NCBI RefSeq assembly: GCF_014892575.1 | Contig: NZ_JADBGI010000001.1 | Coordinates: 310,001 to 374,000, forward strand | DNA from: Nocardiopsis coralli | GTDB lineage: Bacteria > Actinomycetota > Actinomycetes > Streptosporangiales > Streptosporangiaceae | DNA: 64,000 nt | Reading direction: 5' to 3' | Part shown: positions 19,694 through 30,179 of the stretch, piece after piece | Layout of the letters: every line of letters starts with the position of its first letter | How positions within the stretch are numbered: position 1 is the stretch's first letter | Program-made: the position numbers and the translations under genes | The notes under the pieces: model-generated | Seen by the model: only the letters and a program-made list of their open reading frames with translations | Told to the model about the DNA's origin: nothing | Database searches by the model: none

Positions 19694-22480
19694 ATGGGCA
19701 CGCCCGACCCCGACGAGAACGCACCGACCCGGCACTTCGGACCGACCCCTCCCACGACCCGGATCCCGGCGCGCACCGCTGCCACACGCTGGGTCACACG
19801 TGTGTTCCGGCCCGGTGCCAGGGGCGGCGGGGGCGAGGAGGCCACCACGGTCGTGCCTCCGGGCGGGAACGAGAACCCTCCGGGCGGGAACGAGGACGCG
19901 ACCACCGTCGTGCCCCCGGGCGGCGGGGACGACCGCACCGACGTGATCGCACCCGGTTCCGACCGCACCAGTGTCCTGCCCGGTGCCGGCACGGGGTCCG
20001 GCCACGCGCCCCGTACAGCACAGGCGCCCGCGCGGCGCCCGTCGGGGGGCGGAACCCGCGGCGGGCCCGAGCGCCGGTGGTGGCAGAAGCTGCTGGGCCC
20101 GTTCCTGACGTGGTTCACCCACCTGGTCTCACGCGTGGTCGTGGGGCCCGCGAGCGACCTCGACTACGCCGTCCCCGCCGACCTGCGCAAGCGGTACCAG
20201 ATCCTCAACCGGATCGGTTCCGGCGGTGAGGCCGTCGTCTACCTGGCCGAACCCGTCGACGAACCGGGGCGCCGACTCGCGCTCAAGGTCTACCGGCCGG
20301 GCCACGACATCAACCGGGAACTGCTGGACCGGCTGCGCGCCCGCGGCACGTCGTCGCAGCACACCCCGGCGATCCAGGGGTACGGCAGCGCCACCAGCTC
20401 CTGGGGCGAGGACCTGGCCTGGGAGGCCCAGGAGTACTTCGACCGGGGGTCCCTGCGCGAGGTCATCGACCAGGCTCCCCTCGAGGAGGAACAGGCCCGC
20501 GCGGTCGTGGCGGCCGTGGCCGAGTGCCTGCACCACTGGCAGCACGAGCTGCAGCACAACCACACCGACGTCAAGCCCGAGAACCTGCTCGTGCGGTCGA
20601 TGGACCCGCCGGTGCTCGCCCTGACCGACTTCGGCGGGGCCGTGCGCGCCACGATGAGCCGTGTGTACGGCGGCGTGGCCGTCACCGAGGACTACGCAGC
20701 ACCCGAGGTCATCGAAGGGCGCCGCGAGGCCCCGGCCGCCTGGTGGTCGCTGGGGGTCATGGCGCACGAACTGGTCGCCGGGCGGCGGCCGGAACGGGGC
20801 GGGAACTGGCTGACCGCCCGCAACACCGAGGTCGACATCTCCGCGATCACCGACGAGCGGTGGCGGCTGCTGGCGCGCGGGCTGCTCACGCCAGCCCCGG
20901 CCGCACGGTGGGGGCACGACGAGGTCGCCGCGTGGTTGGCCGGGGAGCGCCCCAACATCAGGACGGTGCGGCGCCAGAGACCGATCTCCTTCGCCGGGAC
21001 CAACCACGAGGACCCGCCGAGCCTGGCCTTCGACCTGCTGGACCGCTCCGAGACCGGGGCGATGTGGCTGCGCACCCACTGGCACGAACTGCGCGCGTGG
21101 CTGGACCGCGAGGTCAACGACTACACCTTCGACCGGGCGTACCTGACCGGGCTGGACACCTACCCCGAGAGCGCGCACGTGGCGATCAGCGCCCTGGCCG
21201 CGCGGTACGTGCCCGGGATGCCGCCGCGGTTCCGGGGGCACGAGATCAGCGCGGACGGGCTGCTGACGCTGGCCTCGGGGGACGCGAGCCGGCACGCGGT
21301 GGTGCGTGAGGCGGTCGAGTCCGGGGCCGTGGGCCTGGGTTCCCAGCACTGGTGCCCGCACCCGGAGTGCCGATCCGGTGGCTCCGGCCGGTGTGCGCTG
21401 CTGGAGCAGGTGCAGCACCAGGTTCCGCTCGTCATGCGGCGGGTGCGGGAGACCGTCGACCGCGCCGCCGACGGGGGCCCGGACGCTCCCCGGCGGCCGG
21501 AGCAGCACGAGATCGACACGGCCTGGGCGCGCGCGGTGGAACTCGTGCTCGACCCGGAGGTGGCGTCCGGGCACCGCTCGTTGCTGCGGCGGCAGTCCTG
21601 GCACCCCTCGCAGCGCAGCGCCGCACCGCACGCGCCGTGGTGGGCCGAGCAACGTCGCCTGGCGTTGCGGGAGTCCGGGGACCCTGTTGCCACGCGGGCC
21701 GCGGTGGTCGCATCGCTGCTGCTGATGCCCGAAGCGGTGCGCGTGGGCGCCCAGGTGCAGGAACGCGAACGCGCCGACGGCCGCGCCCGGCGCCAGGACC
21801 GGTGGGCGGCGCTGGCCGGGTCGGCGCGCGAACGCTGGGCGGGGGCCAGGAACGGGCTGTCGGAGGCGCGCCAGAGGCGGGCCGAGGCGGCGACCGCGCC
21901 CGAGCAGAACGACGGCACGACCGTGGATCCGACCCGCCCGCAGGAGCCGGCGAGCGGTAAGGAGGGCCGCCGGCTGGTGCGGGAGGAACGGCGCCGGAAG
22001 AAGGCCGGGCGGCAGGTCGAGCGCACCATGCACCAGATCGAGCGGGCCCAGTCGGCGGGGCGGTGCCGCAAGTTCGCGGTCCCCGCCGCGCTGCTGGGGC
22101 TGGTGGACGGCCTGGGACGGGCCCTGCGCCCGGGTGACGGGTTCTTCCCCGACAGCGAGCCGATCCTCAACGCGTACACGGGGCTGCTGGACCTGAGCAA
22201 CAGTGCGCTGATCTCGTGGCTCGCGCAGATCAGTGGGACGGTCACCGGGGTGCTGCCCGGTGGCGCGGGTGCGGCGTGGTGGCTGCCGGTGGCGCTGTCG
22301 CTGGCGCTGCTGTGGATGGTGCGGGTCGCCGGTCGGTACACGGCCAAGGCGCGGCGGCGGCTGGCGGCGTTCCGGATGGCGGCCGTGGGGTCGGTGCTCA
22401 TGGTGGTCGTGCTGTTGTCGTCGGGGTTGGTCGCGCTCGGTTCGGGTGTGCTGATCCCCCTGGACTGGCTGCTGGGCTGA
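19694..22480 (+). CDS. Large serine/threonine protein kinase with C-terminal membrane helices
   Basis: The protein has about 928 residues from the ATG at 19694 (an in-frame ATG at 19595 is possible). The order is a Thr/Gly/Pro-rich tail (1-130), a kinase domain (about 165-430), a long Arg-rich region, and two or three membrane helices at about 850-925. Kinase landmarks are Lys198 in ALKVYR, the catalytic loop HTDVKPEN (His290, Asp292) in place of HRDLKPEN, and DFG at Asp312. The usual Asp of the DxWSLG motif is replaced (PAAWWSLG). A cysteine cluster CPHPECRSGGSGRC lies further on. Membrane segments at the C-terminus rather than behind the kinase domain differ from PknB. The substrate is unknown, and neither neighbour suggests one. 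Confidence 0.85.
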   Translation: MGTPDPDENAPTRHFGPTPPTTRIPARTAATRWVTRVFRPGARGGGGEEATTVVPPGGNENPPGGNEDATTVVPPGGGDDRTDVIAPGSDRTSVLPGAGTGSGHAPRTAQAPARRPSGGGTRGGPERRWWQKLLGPFLTWFTHLVSRVVVGPASDLDYAVPADLRKRYQILNRIGSGGEAVVYLAEPVDEPGRRLALKVYRPGHDINRELLDRLRARGTSSQHTPAIQGYGSATSSWGEDLAWEAQEYFDRGSLREVIDQAPLEEEQARAVVAAVAECLHHWQHELQHNHTDVKPENLLVRSMDPPVLALTDFGGAVRATMSRVYGGVAVTEDYAAPEVIEGRREAPAAWWSLGVMAHELVAGRRPERGGNWLTARNTEVDISAITDERWRLLARGLLTPAPAARWGHDEVAAWLAGERPNIRTVRRQRPISFAGTNHEDPPSLAFDLLDRSETGAMWLRTHWHELRAWLDREVNDYTFDRAYLTGLDTYPESAHVAISALAARYVPGMPPRFRGHEISADGLLTLASGDASRHAVVREAVESGAVGLGSQHWCPHPECRSGGSGRCALLEQVQHQVPLVMRRVRETVDRAADGGPDAPRRPEQHEIDTAWARAVELVLDPEVASGHRSLLRRQSWHPSQRSAAPHAPWWAEQRRLALRESGDPVATRAAVVASLLLMPEAVRVGAQVQERERADGRARRQDRWAALAGSARERWAGARNGLSEARQRRAEAATAPEQNDGTTVDPTRPQEPASGKEGRRLVREERRRKKAGRQVERTMHQIERAQSAGRCRKFAVPAALLGLVDGLGRALRPGDGFFPDSEPILNAYTGLLDLSNSALISWLAQISGTVTGVLPGGAGAAWWLPVALSLALLWMVRVAGRYTAKARRRLAAFRMAAVGSVLMVVVLLSSGLVALGSGVLIPLDWLLG

Positions 22481-22595
22481 CGCGCGGGGGCCGGCCGGCG
22501 GGCTCGGCGGAACGCGTTCCGGGCGGGCCCCGGCTGGGCTATGATCGCCCGGTTCGGCGGGGCGCCGGACGAACCGACCCGTGGGAGGCAGCCAC

Positions 22596-23522
22596 GTGCC
22601 CGAGGTCCTCGAGCTCCGACACGGCGATCACCGCGCGACGGTCCACACGACCGGGGCGGCCCTGGGCTCGCTCACGCGGGAGGGCCGGGACCTGGTGTGG
22701 CCCTACGAGCGGCGTCCTGAGGCGTTCCAGGGGCAGGTCCTTGCGCCGTGGCCCAACCGGGTCGGCGGTGCGCGGTACCGGTTCGAGGGGGACGAGTACC
22801 GGTTGGCGGTCACCGAGCCCGGGACCGGGGCGGCCCTCCACGGACTGGTGCACGACGTGGTGTGGGAACCCCTTGCGGTGGCCGGGCACGAGGTCCGGCT
22901 GGGGACGGACCTGCGGGGCGGCGAGGGGTATCCGTTCCCGCTGCGCCTGGAGATCGGCTACCGGCTGGATGAGGCCGGGCTGACCGTCACCACCGAGGCC
23001 GCCAACACGGGCACGGACACCGCACCGTTCGGGTTGGGGTTCCACCCGTACCTGACGCTGGGTGCTCCCCTGCGGGACCTGGCGGCGCGGGACGCGGCAC
23101 ACCTGTCGGTCCCGGCCCGCACGTACCAGCCGGCCGACGACCGACTGCTCCCGGTCGGGGACCCCGTTCCGGTCGAGGGCGGTGTGTTCGACCTGCGCCC
23201 GCCGGGGCGTGCGATGGGCGGAACCGTGCTCGACACGGCCTTCACCGGGCTGGAACGGGACGGGGACGGGCGTGCGTGGGTGTGGCTGTCCGGTCCCGAC
23301 CACCGCGTGGGTCTGTGGTGCGACCGCAGTTTCGGGTGGCTCCAGCTCTTCAGCGCCGACACCCTGGACGGCGGCGACCGGCGCGCCCACCTGGCCGTGG
23401 AACCCATGACCTGCCCGCCCGACGCGTTCAACAGCGGCACCGGGCTGATCCGCCTCGCGCCGGGCGAGCGCACGCGGCACACGTTCGGGATCACCTCGGC
23501 CGGGTTCGGGACCCCGTCCTGA
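22596..23522 (+). CDS. Aldose 1-epimerase family protein
   Basis: This 308-residue mutarotase-like protein probably interconverts alpha and beta anomers of an aldose or its phosphate. Landmarks are PWPNRVGGARYRFEG, HGLVHDVVWEP, the catalytic-histidine region GFHPYLTLG and the catalytic-glutamate region AVEPMTCPPDAFNSG. The GTG at 22596 has GGGAGG seven bases upstream. It appears to be a single gene. Confidence 0.9.
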   Translation: MPEVLELRHGDHRATVHTTGAALGSLTREGRDLVWPYERRPEAFQGQVLAPWPNRVGGARYRFEGDEYRLAVTEPGTGAALHGLVHDVVWEPLAVAGHEVRLGTDLRGGEGYPFPLRLEIGYRLDEAGLTVTTEAANTGTDTAPFGLGFHPYLTLGAPLRDLAARDAAHLSVPARTYQPADDRLLPVGDPVPVEGGVFDLRPPGRAMGGTVLDTAFTGLERDGDGRAWVWLSGPDHRVGLWCDRSFGWLQLFSADTLDGGDRRAHLAVEPMTCPPDAFNSGTGLIRLAPGERTRHTFGITSAGFGTPS

Positions 23523-23550
23523 CCGCGGGCCCGGGTCCCGCCTGCGCAGG

Positions 23551-24396
23551 TCAGGCCGGGCGGGCGACCACCGCGAACGACGGGTCGTGCTCCTGGGGCG
23601 GGTGTCCGGTGAGGTCGCCGAGCACCTCGTCGAGCACCAGCCCGGACCCGGCCAGCTCACGTGCGAGCTCCTCGGGCGTGAAGTACGTGATCCAGTTGTA
23701 GAACGTGCGCCGCCCGCCGGGGTCCACGATGTCGTAGCGGTCCAGGCTCACACGCTCGGCCTCGTAGCGCAGGGTGCTCCAGAACCCGTAGTAGGGGTCC
23801 GGCGACCAGAACCCGCCCATGAGGTCCGGGGCGAACGTGCGCTGCTCGGTGACGGTGTCGAAGGCCGCCGCGGAGTCGACGTCGAAACAGAACGCTCCCC
23901 CGTCGGCCAGGTGGGCGCGCACGACCCGCAGGAGCCGGGCGCGGTCGGCCGGGGCGAGCGCGCAGTAGTCGCGCATGACCATGACGACGAGGTCGAAGCG
24001 TTCCCCGAGGTCGAGCTCGAGGTAGTCCGCGCACAGGTGGCGGGTGGACAGGCCCTGCTCGTGCGCGTGCCCGCGTGCGTGTTCGATCGAGCGGGGTGCG
24101 AGGTCGACGCCCACGACCTCGGCCCCGGCGGCGGCCAGGCGGTTGGTGTAGAGCCCGGGTCCGCAGCCGAGGTCGAGCACCGAGCGGCCGGGGCCCGCAC
24201 CGAACCGGGCGGCCATCCAGGCCACGGCCTCCTCGATGTAGGCGGCGCGGTTGGAGGCTGCGTCCACGTCGGGGTCGAGGTGGTTGGCGAGCATGCGTTC
24301 GGACACGTGCGGGTCGGTCCACAGGTCCGCGGTGGTCAGGCGGGAGTGCGGCTCGGGGCGGGCGTCGATGTCGGCGAGCTGGTCGAACAGGGTCAC
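23551..24396 (-). CDS. Class I SAM-dependent methyltransferase
   Basis: The protein has 281 residues with motif I VLDLGCGPGLYTNRLAAAG, motif II VVGVDLAP and motif IV FDLVVMVMRDYCALAP. The C-terminal part reads RRTFYNWITYFTPEELARELAGSG, here broken as RRTFYNWITYFTPEEL and the following residues. This resembles a family of small-molecule methyltransferases of unknown substrate. The GTG at 24396 follows GAGGAGGACC. It converges on the epimerase gene. Confidence 0.85.
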   Translation of the reverse strand: MTLFDQLADIDARPEPHSRLTTADLWTDPHVSERMLANHLDPDVDAASNRAAYIEEAVAWMAARFGAGPGRSVLDLGCGPGLYTNRLAAAGAEVVGVDLAPRSIEHARGHAHEQGLSTRHLCADYLELDLGERFDLVVMVMRDYCALAPADRARLLRVVRAHLADGGAFCFDVDSAAAFDTVTEQRTFAPDLMGGFWSPDPYYGFWSTLRYEAERVSLDRYDIVDPGGRRTFYNWITYFTPEELARELAGSGLVLDEVLGDLTGHPPQEHDPSFAVVARPA

Positions 24397-24786
24397 GGTC
24401 CTCCTCGGACGGTTCGGAACCCGCACACGCTAGCGGGGCGCCGTCGATCCCCGCCACGGGTTTTTCCAGTTCGCGCAGGCTTCGGGGGGACGCCCCGGCC
24501 CGCGCCGGAGGCGCGGGCTTCGCGTGGTGGCCGGGCACTGCCCGGCAGGCGCTGCCGGAAACCGGCGCACCGGGAACAGGTCTCCTGCCCCGGACAGAAG
24601 TATCCGGGAGGCACACATGCGCTGCGCCGGAGGCGCATGCCGGGGCTCGCGCCGAACGTGCTGCGCCCGACGGGGCGCTGCCGACTCAGCCCGCCGACAC
24701 CACACCGGGGTCACGCCCGAGGGTCAGCCGTGTCAGCGGGTCACATCGGGCGGTGTGCCGAAGGCACAGCCTGCGGGGTGACGGGG
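24397..24786. other. Hairpin-rich intergenic region
   Basis: No gene is seen in these 390 bases. Several tight hairpins with three-base GGA or GAA loops occur: GCCCGCGCC-GGA-GGCGCGGGC (24498-24518), TGCGCC-GGA-GGCGCA (24623-24637) and GTGCC-GAA-GGCAC (24755-24767). CCGGGCA-C-TGCCCGG (24531-24545) has a one-base loop. A similar set appears at 59313-59565. Confidence 0.65.
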
Positions 24787-25407
24787 TCAGGTCTGTTCGA
24801 GGAGGCCGGTGAGGCGCTCGAGGTCCTCGGGGGTGTCGATGTCGTCGGGCCTGGAGACGTCCTGGCACTCCACCGGCGTGACCAGGTGCGAGTAGGTGCG
24901 CAGGAACGGCCGTGCGCCCACGTCCTCGACAGCGAGCGCGTACACGGTCGACCAGTGCTCGCGCCCCAGCATCACGGGGTTGCGCTGGTTGCCGCGGTAG
25001 GTGGCCACGGCGGCGCGTGCGCCCTCCCCGCGGGTGTCCAACAGGCGCCGGACCGCGCCGGAGGTGATGAGCGGCTGGTCGGCGAGGGCGATGAGCACGG
25101 CGTCGACGGTCGGCGGCAGGGCGTCGAGCCCGGCGCGCACCGACGAACCCATCCCGGAGCTCCAATCGGGGTTGCGCACCGTGGTCACACCGTCGATCTC
25201 GGTCTCGGCGGCGCCCAGCACCACCATGACGGGGTCGCACCCGCCCTCACGCAGCGTCCGTACCCCGCGGTCGACGAGGCGTTCGCCCCCGAACTCGACC
25301 AGCGCCTTGGGCCGCCCCAACCGGCTTCCCGAGCCGGCTGCCAGGAGCAGTCCGGCCACCTGTCCCGTCCCGTCGGGCTGTCCGCCGTGCGCGTACCCAG
25401 TACCCAT
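24787..25407 (-). CDS. MocA-like nucleotidyltransferase
   Basis: This 206-residue protein of the MobA/MocA family probably transfers a nucleotide to molybdopterin cofactor. The nucleotide-binding motif LLLAAGSGSRLGRPKALV is at about 19-36, and ALADQPLITSGAVRRLL holds the metal-binding DxxP type aspartate. The C-terminus has DIDTPEDLERL. It follows an XdhC-family gene by 106 bases on the same strand, which supports a role in xanthine-dehydrogenase-type molybdoenzyme maturation. No molybdoenzyme subunit is encoded in the window. Confidence 0.85.
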   Translation of the reverse strand: MGTGYAHGGQPDGTGQVAGLLLAAGSGSRLGRPKALVEFGGERLVDRGVRTLREGGCDPVMVVLGAAETEIDGVTTVRNPDWSSGMGSSVRAGLDALPPTVDAVLIALADQPLITSGAVRRLLDTRGEGARAAVATYRGNQRNPVMLGREHWSTVYALAVEDVGARPFLRTYSHLVTPVECQDVSRPDDIDTPEDLERLTGLLEQT

Positions 25408-25513
25408 GGGCCGATCATGCCACGCGGGAGGGCAGGTCATGGGGCGGCTCCGGCAGAGTCGTGCGCTGCGTTCGCGGCGGAAACGCAGCGCACCGCTCTC
25501 ACCAGCGACGACG

Positions 25514-26698
25514 TCACCGAACGGTTTTCGGACCGTCCAGGGCGCTGACCGAATCCGGCCGCAACAGCTCCGACGGCTCGATGTCCCGGTGGATGGGCCC
25601 GTCGGTCTCCCGCAGCGCACGCCCGCTGCCGCCCCACCGGGTCTGGATCAGCTCGGCGGCGATGGACACGGCGGTCTCCTCCGGGGTCCGGGCCCCCAGG
25701 TCCAGGCCGATCGGGGAATGCAGCCGGGTCAGGGCCCGCTCCCCCACGCCCGCCTCGCGGAGCCGCTCCAACCGGTCCTCGTGCGTGCGCCGCGACCCCA
25801 TGGCGCCGATGTAGCCGGCGCGGGTACGCAGCGCCGCCTCCAGGACGGGGACGTCGAACTTGGGGTCGTGGGTGAGCACGCACACGACGGTGCGCTCGTC
25901 CACCTGGTCGGCGATCTCGTCGAGGTACACGTGCGGCCACTTCACGACGACCTCCTCGGCGGTGGGGAAACGCCGCGCGGTCGCGAAGACCGGGCGCGCG
26001 TCGCACACCGTCACGCGGTACCCGAGGTAGGAGCCCAGGTCCGCGACGGCCGCCGCGAAGTCGATCGCCCCGAAGACCAGCATGCGCGGCGCGGGCGCGT
26101 AGGAGGCCACGAACACCTCCAGCTCGTCCCCGCGGCGCTGGCCGTCGGCCCCGTAGCGCAGCACGCCCGTCGTCCCCTGGGCGAGCATCCCCCGCACGTC
26201 GTCGTCGAGCGCGTCGGCCAGCCGGTCCCCGCCAGGCCCCAGGTCGCCCTCGGCGTGTCCGGGCCAGACGACGCGGCGCCGTCCCACCCGGTCGGCCTCG
26301 GAGGGATCGGAGACCACCGTGGCCACCGCGACGGGCTGGTGCTCGTCGATGGCGCCCAGGACGGAGCCGAGCTGCGGGAAGGAGGCACGGTCCAGCGGCT
26401 CGACGAACATGTGCAGCGTCCCGCCGCAGGTCAGGCCCGCGCTGAAGGCGTCCTCGTCGCTGACCCCGTAGGTTCGGCGCACGGGCACCCCGGTGCGCAC
26501 GGCCTCGAGCGCCTCCTCGTACACGGCGCCCTCCACGCACCCGCCCGAGACGCTGCCGGTCACCTCACCGGAGGCACTGACGACCATGGCCGCGCCGGGG
26601 CCTCTGGGCGCGCTCTTGTACGTGTCGATGACCGTGGCCAACGCGAACGTCTCCCCCGACGCGTAGAGCTCGGACACGGTCGTACGGACGTCGCGCAC
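25514..26698 (-). CDS. XdhC/CoxI family protein
   Basis: The protein has 394 residues. The N-terminal XdhC_CoxI domain shows SAPRGPGAAMVVSASGEVTGSVSGGCVEGAV, recognisable from VTGSVSGGCVEGAVYEEALE, plus FSAGLTCGGTLHMFVEP. The C-terminal Rossmann-like XdhC_C domain shows LVFGAIDFAAAVADLGSYLG and AGYIGAMGSRRTHEDRLERL. XdhC binds and sulfurates molybdenum cofactor before insertion into xanthine dehydrogenase. I chose the GTG at 26698 because GAGGTGCC precedes it; an ATG lies four codons upstream. Confidence 0.9.
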   Translation of the reverse strand: MRDVRTTVSELYASGETFALATVIDTYKSAPRGPGAAMVVSASGEVTGSVSGGCVEGAVYEEALEAVRTGVPVRRTYGVSDEDAFSAGLTCGGTLHMFVEPLDRASFPQLGSVLGAIDEHQPVAVATVVSDPSEADRVGRRRVVWPGHAEGDLGPGGDRLADALDDDVRGMLAQGTTGVLRYGADGQRRGDELEVFVASYAPAPRMLVFGAIDFAAAVADLGSYLGYRVTVCDARPVFATARRFPTAEEVVVKWPHVYLDEIADQVDERTVVCVLTHDPKFDVPVLEAALRTRAGYIGAMGSRRTHEDRLERLREAGVGERALTRLHSPIGLDLGARTPEETAVSIAAELIQTRWGGSGRALRETDGPIHRDIEPSELLRPDSVSALDGPKTVR

Positions 26699-26766
26699 GC
26701 GGCACCTCATTCCACATCAGGTCAAGTGGCTCCTGGTACCAATTTATGTGGCCCACACGACACGAA

Positions 26767-26801
26767 GGGAGTCACTGTTCCATCAAGAACAGGTGACTCC
26801 C
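26767..26801 (-). terminator. Terminator-like hairpin after the riboflavin operon
   Basis: GGGAGTCACTGTTC (26767-26780) pairs with GAACAGGTGACTCCC (26787-26801), a 14-bp stem with a single bulged base and a six-base loop. It lies directly after the PH-domain gene and before xdhC, so it probably ends the rib transcript. Confidence 0.7.
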
Positions 26802-26823
26802 CGTGCGGAATGTTCGTCGTTGT

Positions 26824-27306
26824 CTACGAAAGACCGGGTTCCTCGCCCTCGCCGCGGCTCTGCAGCATCGCGCGGAAGTCCTCCACGGCCTGCCGCGCGG
26901 GCTCGCCGTCGGTGCTCTGGATCCCCATGACCGGAAGGCTGGTGCCGTCGGACAGGTCCACGCACGGCCAGGGCTCGCCCTCGGGCATCTGGATGTCGAG
27001 GATCTCCTGCCAGGACAGCACGTGGGTGCGGATCCCGTTGACGACCAGGACCCGGTCCTCCTCGGCGATGAGCCGGGGCCGGGCCAGCAGGTGCAGTCCG
27101 GCCGCGATGACAAAACCGAACCCGATCAGCATCACGCGGTCGAGGGGCCGCCAGTCGATGGGCAGGATCACGGCCAGCACGGCGAAGGTGGCCACGATCA
27201 ACAGACCGAGGCCGTAGGCGACCATCCGCACCGTGCGCGGGCGCCACATGCGCGGCACCTCGGGTGTGCTCGCTGCCTCGTCCACCGCTTCTTCCCTCGT
27301 CCGCAC
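26824..27306 (-). CDS. PH-domain membrane protein of the rib operon
   Basis: This 160-residue protein has two membrane helices (about 29-48 and 59-74) and a C-terminal bacterial PH-like domain (about 80-150; VVNGIRTHVLSWQEILDIQM). Such proteins often follow ribH in actinobacteria, and no link to riboflavin synthesis is established. The GTG at 27306 is used; an internal ATG at residue 20 is possible. Confidence 0.8.
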   Translation of the reverse strand: MRTREEAVDEAASTPEVPRMWRPRTVRMVAYGLGLLIVATFAVLAVILPIDWRPLDRVMLIGFGFVIAAGLHLLARPRLIAEEDRVLVVNGIRTHVLSWQEILDIQMPEGEPWPCVDLSDGTSLPVMGIQSTDGEPARQAVEDFRAMLQSRGEGEEPGLS

Positions 27307-27353
27307 CGACTCGTCCCTCTCTCCTGTGGCCCCGCGCCCCGTGTGTTCAGGGC

Positions 27354-29145
<1,792 letters not shown>

Positions 29146-29231
29146 GCCCGCTCCCTGAAGGTCCGTGGTCTGTGGGTGGTGGATGGCGGGGTGGCGGCCA
29201 CCGGTGGCCCGCCCCCGCGGTGAGCTGTGGG

Positions 29232-29864
29232 TCAGGCGCCCGCGCGGGCGGAGGTGACGGCGGCGATGCGCTCGACGTACTTGGCCACGACGTCGACCTC
29301 GAGGTTGACGACGGTGCCGGCCTCGGCCGCGCCCAGGGTGGTGGCCTCCAGAGTGGCGGGGATCAGGCTGACCTCGAAGTACTCCTCGTCGGCGCCGGGT
29401 GCGCTGACGGCGGAGACGGTGAGGCTGGTGCCGTCCACGGCCACCGAGCCCTTCTCGACCACGTACGGGGAGAGCTGCGGCGGCAGTCCGAAACGTAGAA
29501 CGTCCCACTTCTCGCCGGGATTCCGGGACAGCAGCCGGGCGGTGCCGTCGACGTGGCCCTGGACGATGTGCCCGCCCAGCCGGGCGTCGGCGCGGGTGGC
29601 GCGCTCGAGGTTGACGGCGGAGCCGGGGGCGAGGGCGCCGAGGGAGGAGCGCTCCAGGGACTCCTTCATGACGTCGGCGGTGAAGGTGCCGTCGTCGAGG
29701 CCGACCACGGTCAGGCACACGCCGTTGACCGAGATGGAGTCGCCGTGGGAGGCGTCGGAGGAGGCGAGGGGGCCGCGCACCGTGAGGAGGACGGCCTCAC
29801 CCGAGGCGCCGGCGGGGTCGATCGACAGGACCTCGCCGATTTCTTCGATGATTCCGGTGAACAC
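29232..29864 (-). CDS. ribE: Riboflavin synthase
   Basis: Riboflavin synthase joins two lumazine molecules. The protein is 210 residues with two duplicated lumazine-binding domains: [14 protein letters not shown] opens the first, and [15 protein letters not shown] opens the second. [16 protein letters not shown] and [14 protein letters not shown] are the matching repeat segments. The GTG at 29864 gives the canonical MFTGIIEE-type start. It is the first gene behind the FMN riboswitch. Confidence 0.95.
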   Translation of the reverse strand: MFTGIIEEIGEVLSIDPAGASGEAVLLTVRGPLASSDASHGDSISVNGVCLTVVGLDDGTFTADVMKESLERSSLGALAPGSAVNLERATRADARLGGHIVQGHVDGTARLLSRNPGEKWDVLRFGLPPQLSPYVVEKGSVAVDGTSLTVSAVSAPGADEEYFEVSLIPATLEATTLGAAEAGTVVNLEVDVVAKYVERIAAVTSARAGA

Positions 29865-29979
29865 GTCCGGCTTCCCTTCACCTCGACGGGCTCCGGGGCG
29901 GACGTGGAAGGTGCCTTCCACCGTAGGAACGGGTGTTCACGGGTCGCCGGGGGTCCGGCGCGCGTCACACCCGCCCACG

Positions 29980-30104
29980 CGCGCTGCCTCCCATCCGGAC
30001 TCTCACCGTCGGTACCGGAATTCCACCGGTTCAACCGGCCGATGGCTTCGGCCGGGTCGCGGACTGTCACCGCCGGTTCGGACTTTCACCGACCCCGGAG
30101 CACG
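29980..30104 (-). promoter_or_regulatory. FMN riboswitch (RFN element)
   Basis: On the minus strand the conserved FMN-aptamer blocks appear in order: GGGGTCGGTGAAAGTCC, AACCGGCGGTGA, CAGTCCGCGACCCG, a variable arm closed by CGGCCGAAGCCATCGGCCG, CCGGTGGAATTCCGGTACCG, and ACGGTGAGAGTCCGGATGGG ending GAGGCAGCGCG. A TAGGAT -10 element lies at 30139-30134. The start codon of ribE is 115 bases downstream, leaving room for a regulatory hairpin. FMN should repress the rib operon through it. Confidence 0.95.
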
Positions 30105-30179
30105 CGTAAACGACTTTGTGTCTTCGTGCCCGAATCCTATCGCTTGCGGAAGCCGAGCGCATAGCCGGGGTGCGGTAAG

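Noticed and set aside
20129..22033. 634-codon minus-strand open frame opposite the kinase
   Set aside because: No recognisable domain; it mirrors third-position GC bias of the kinase gene.
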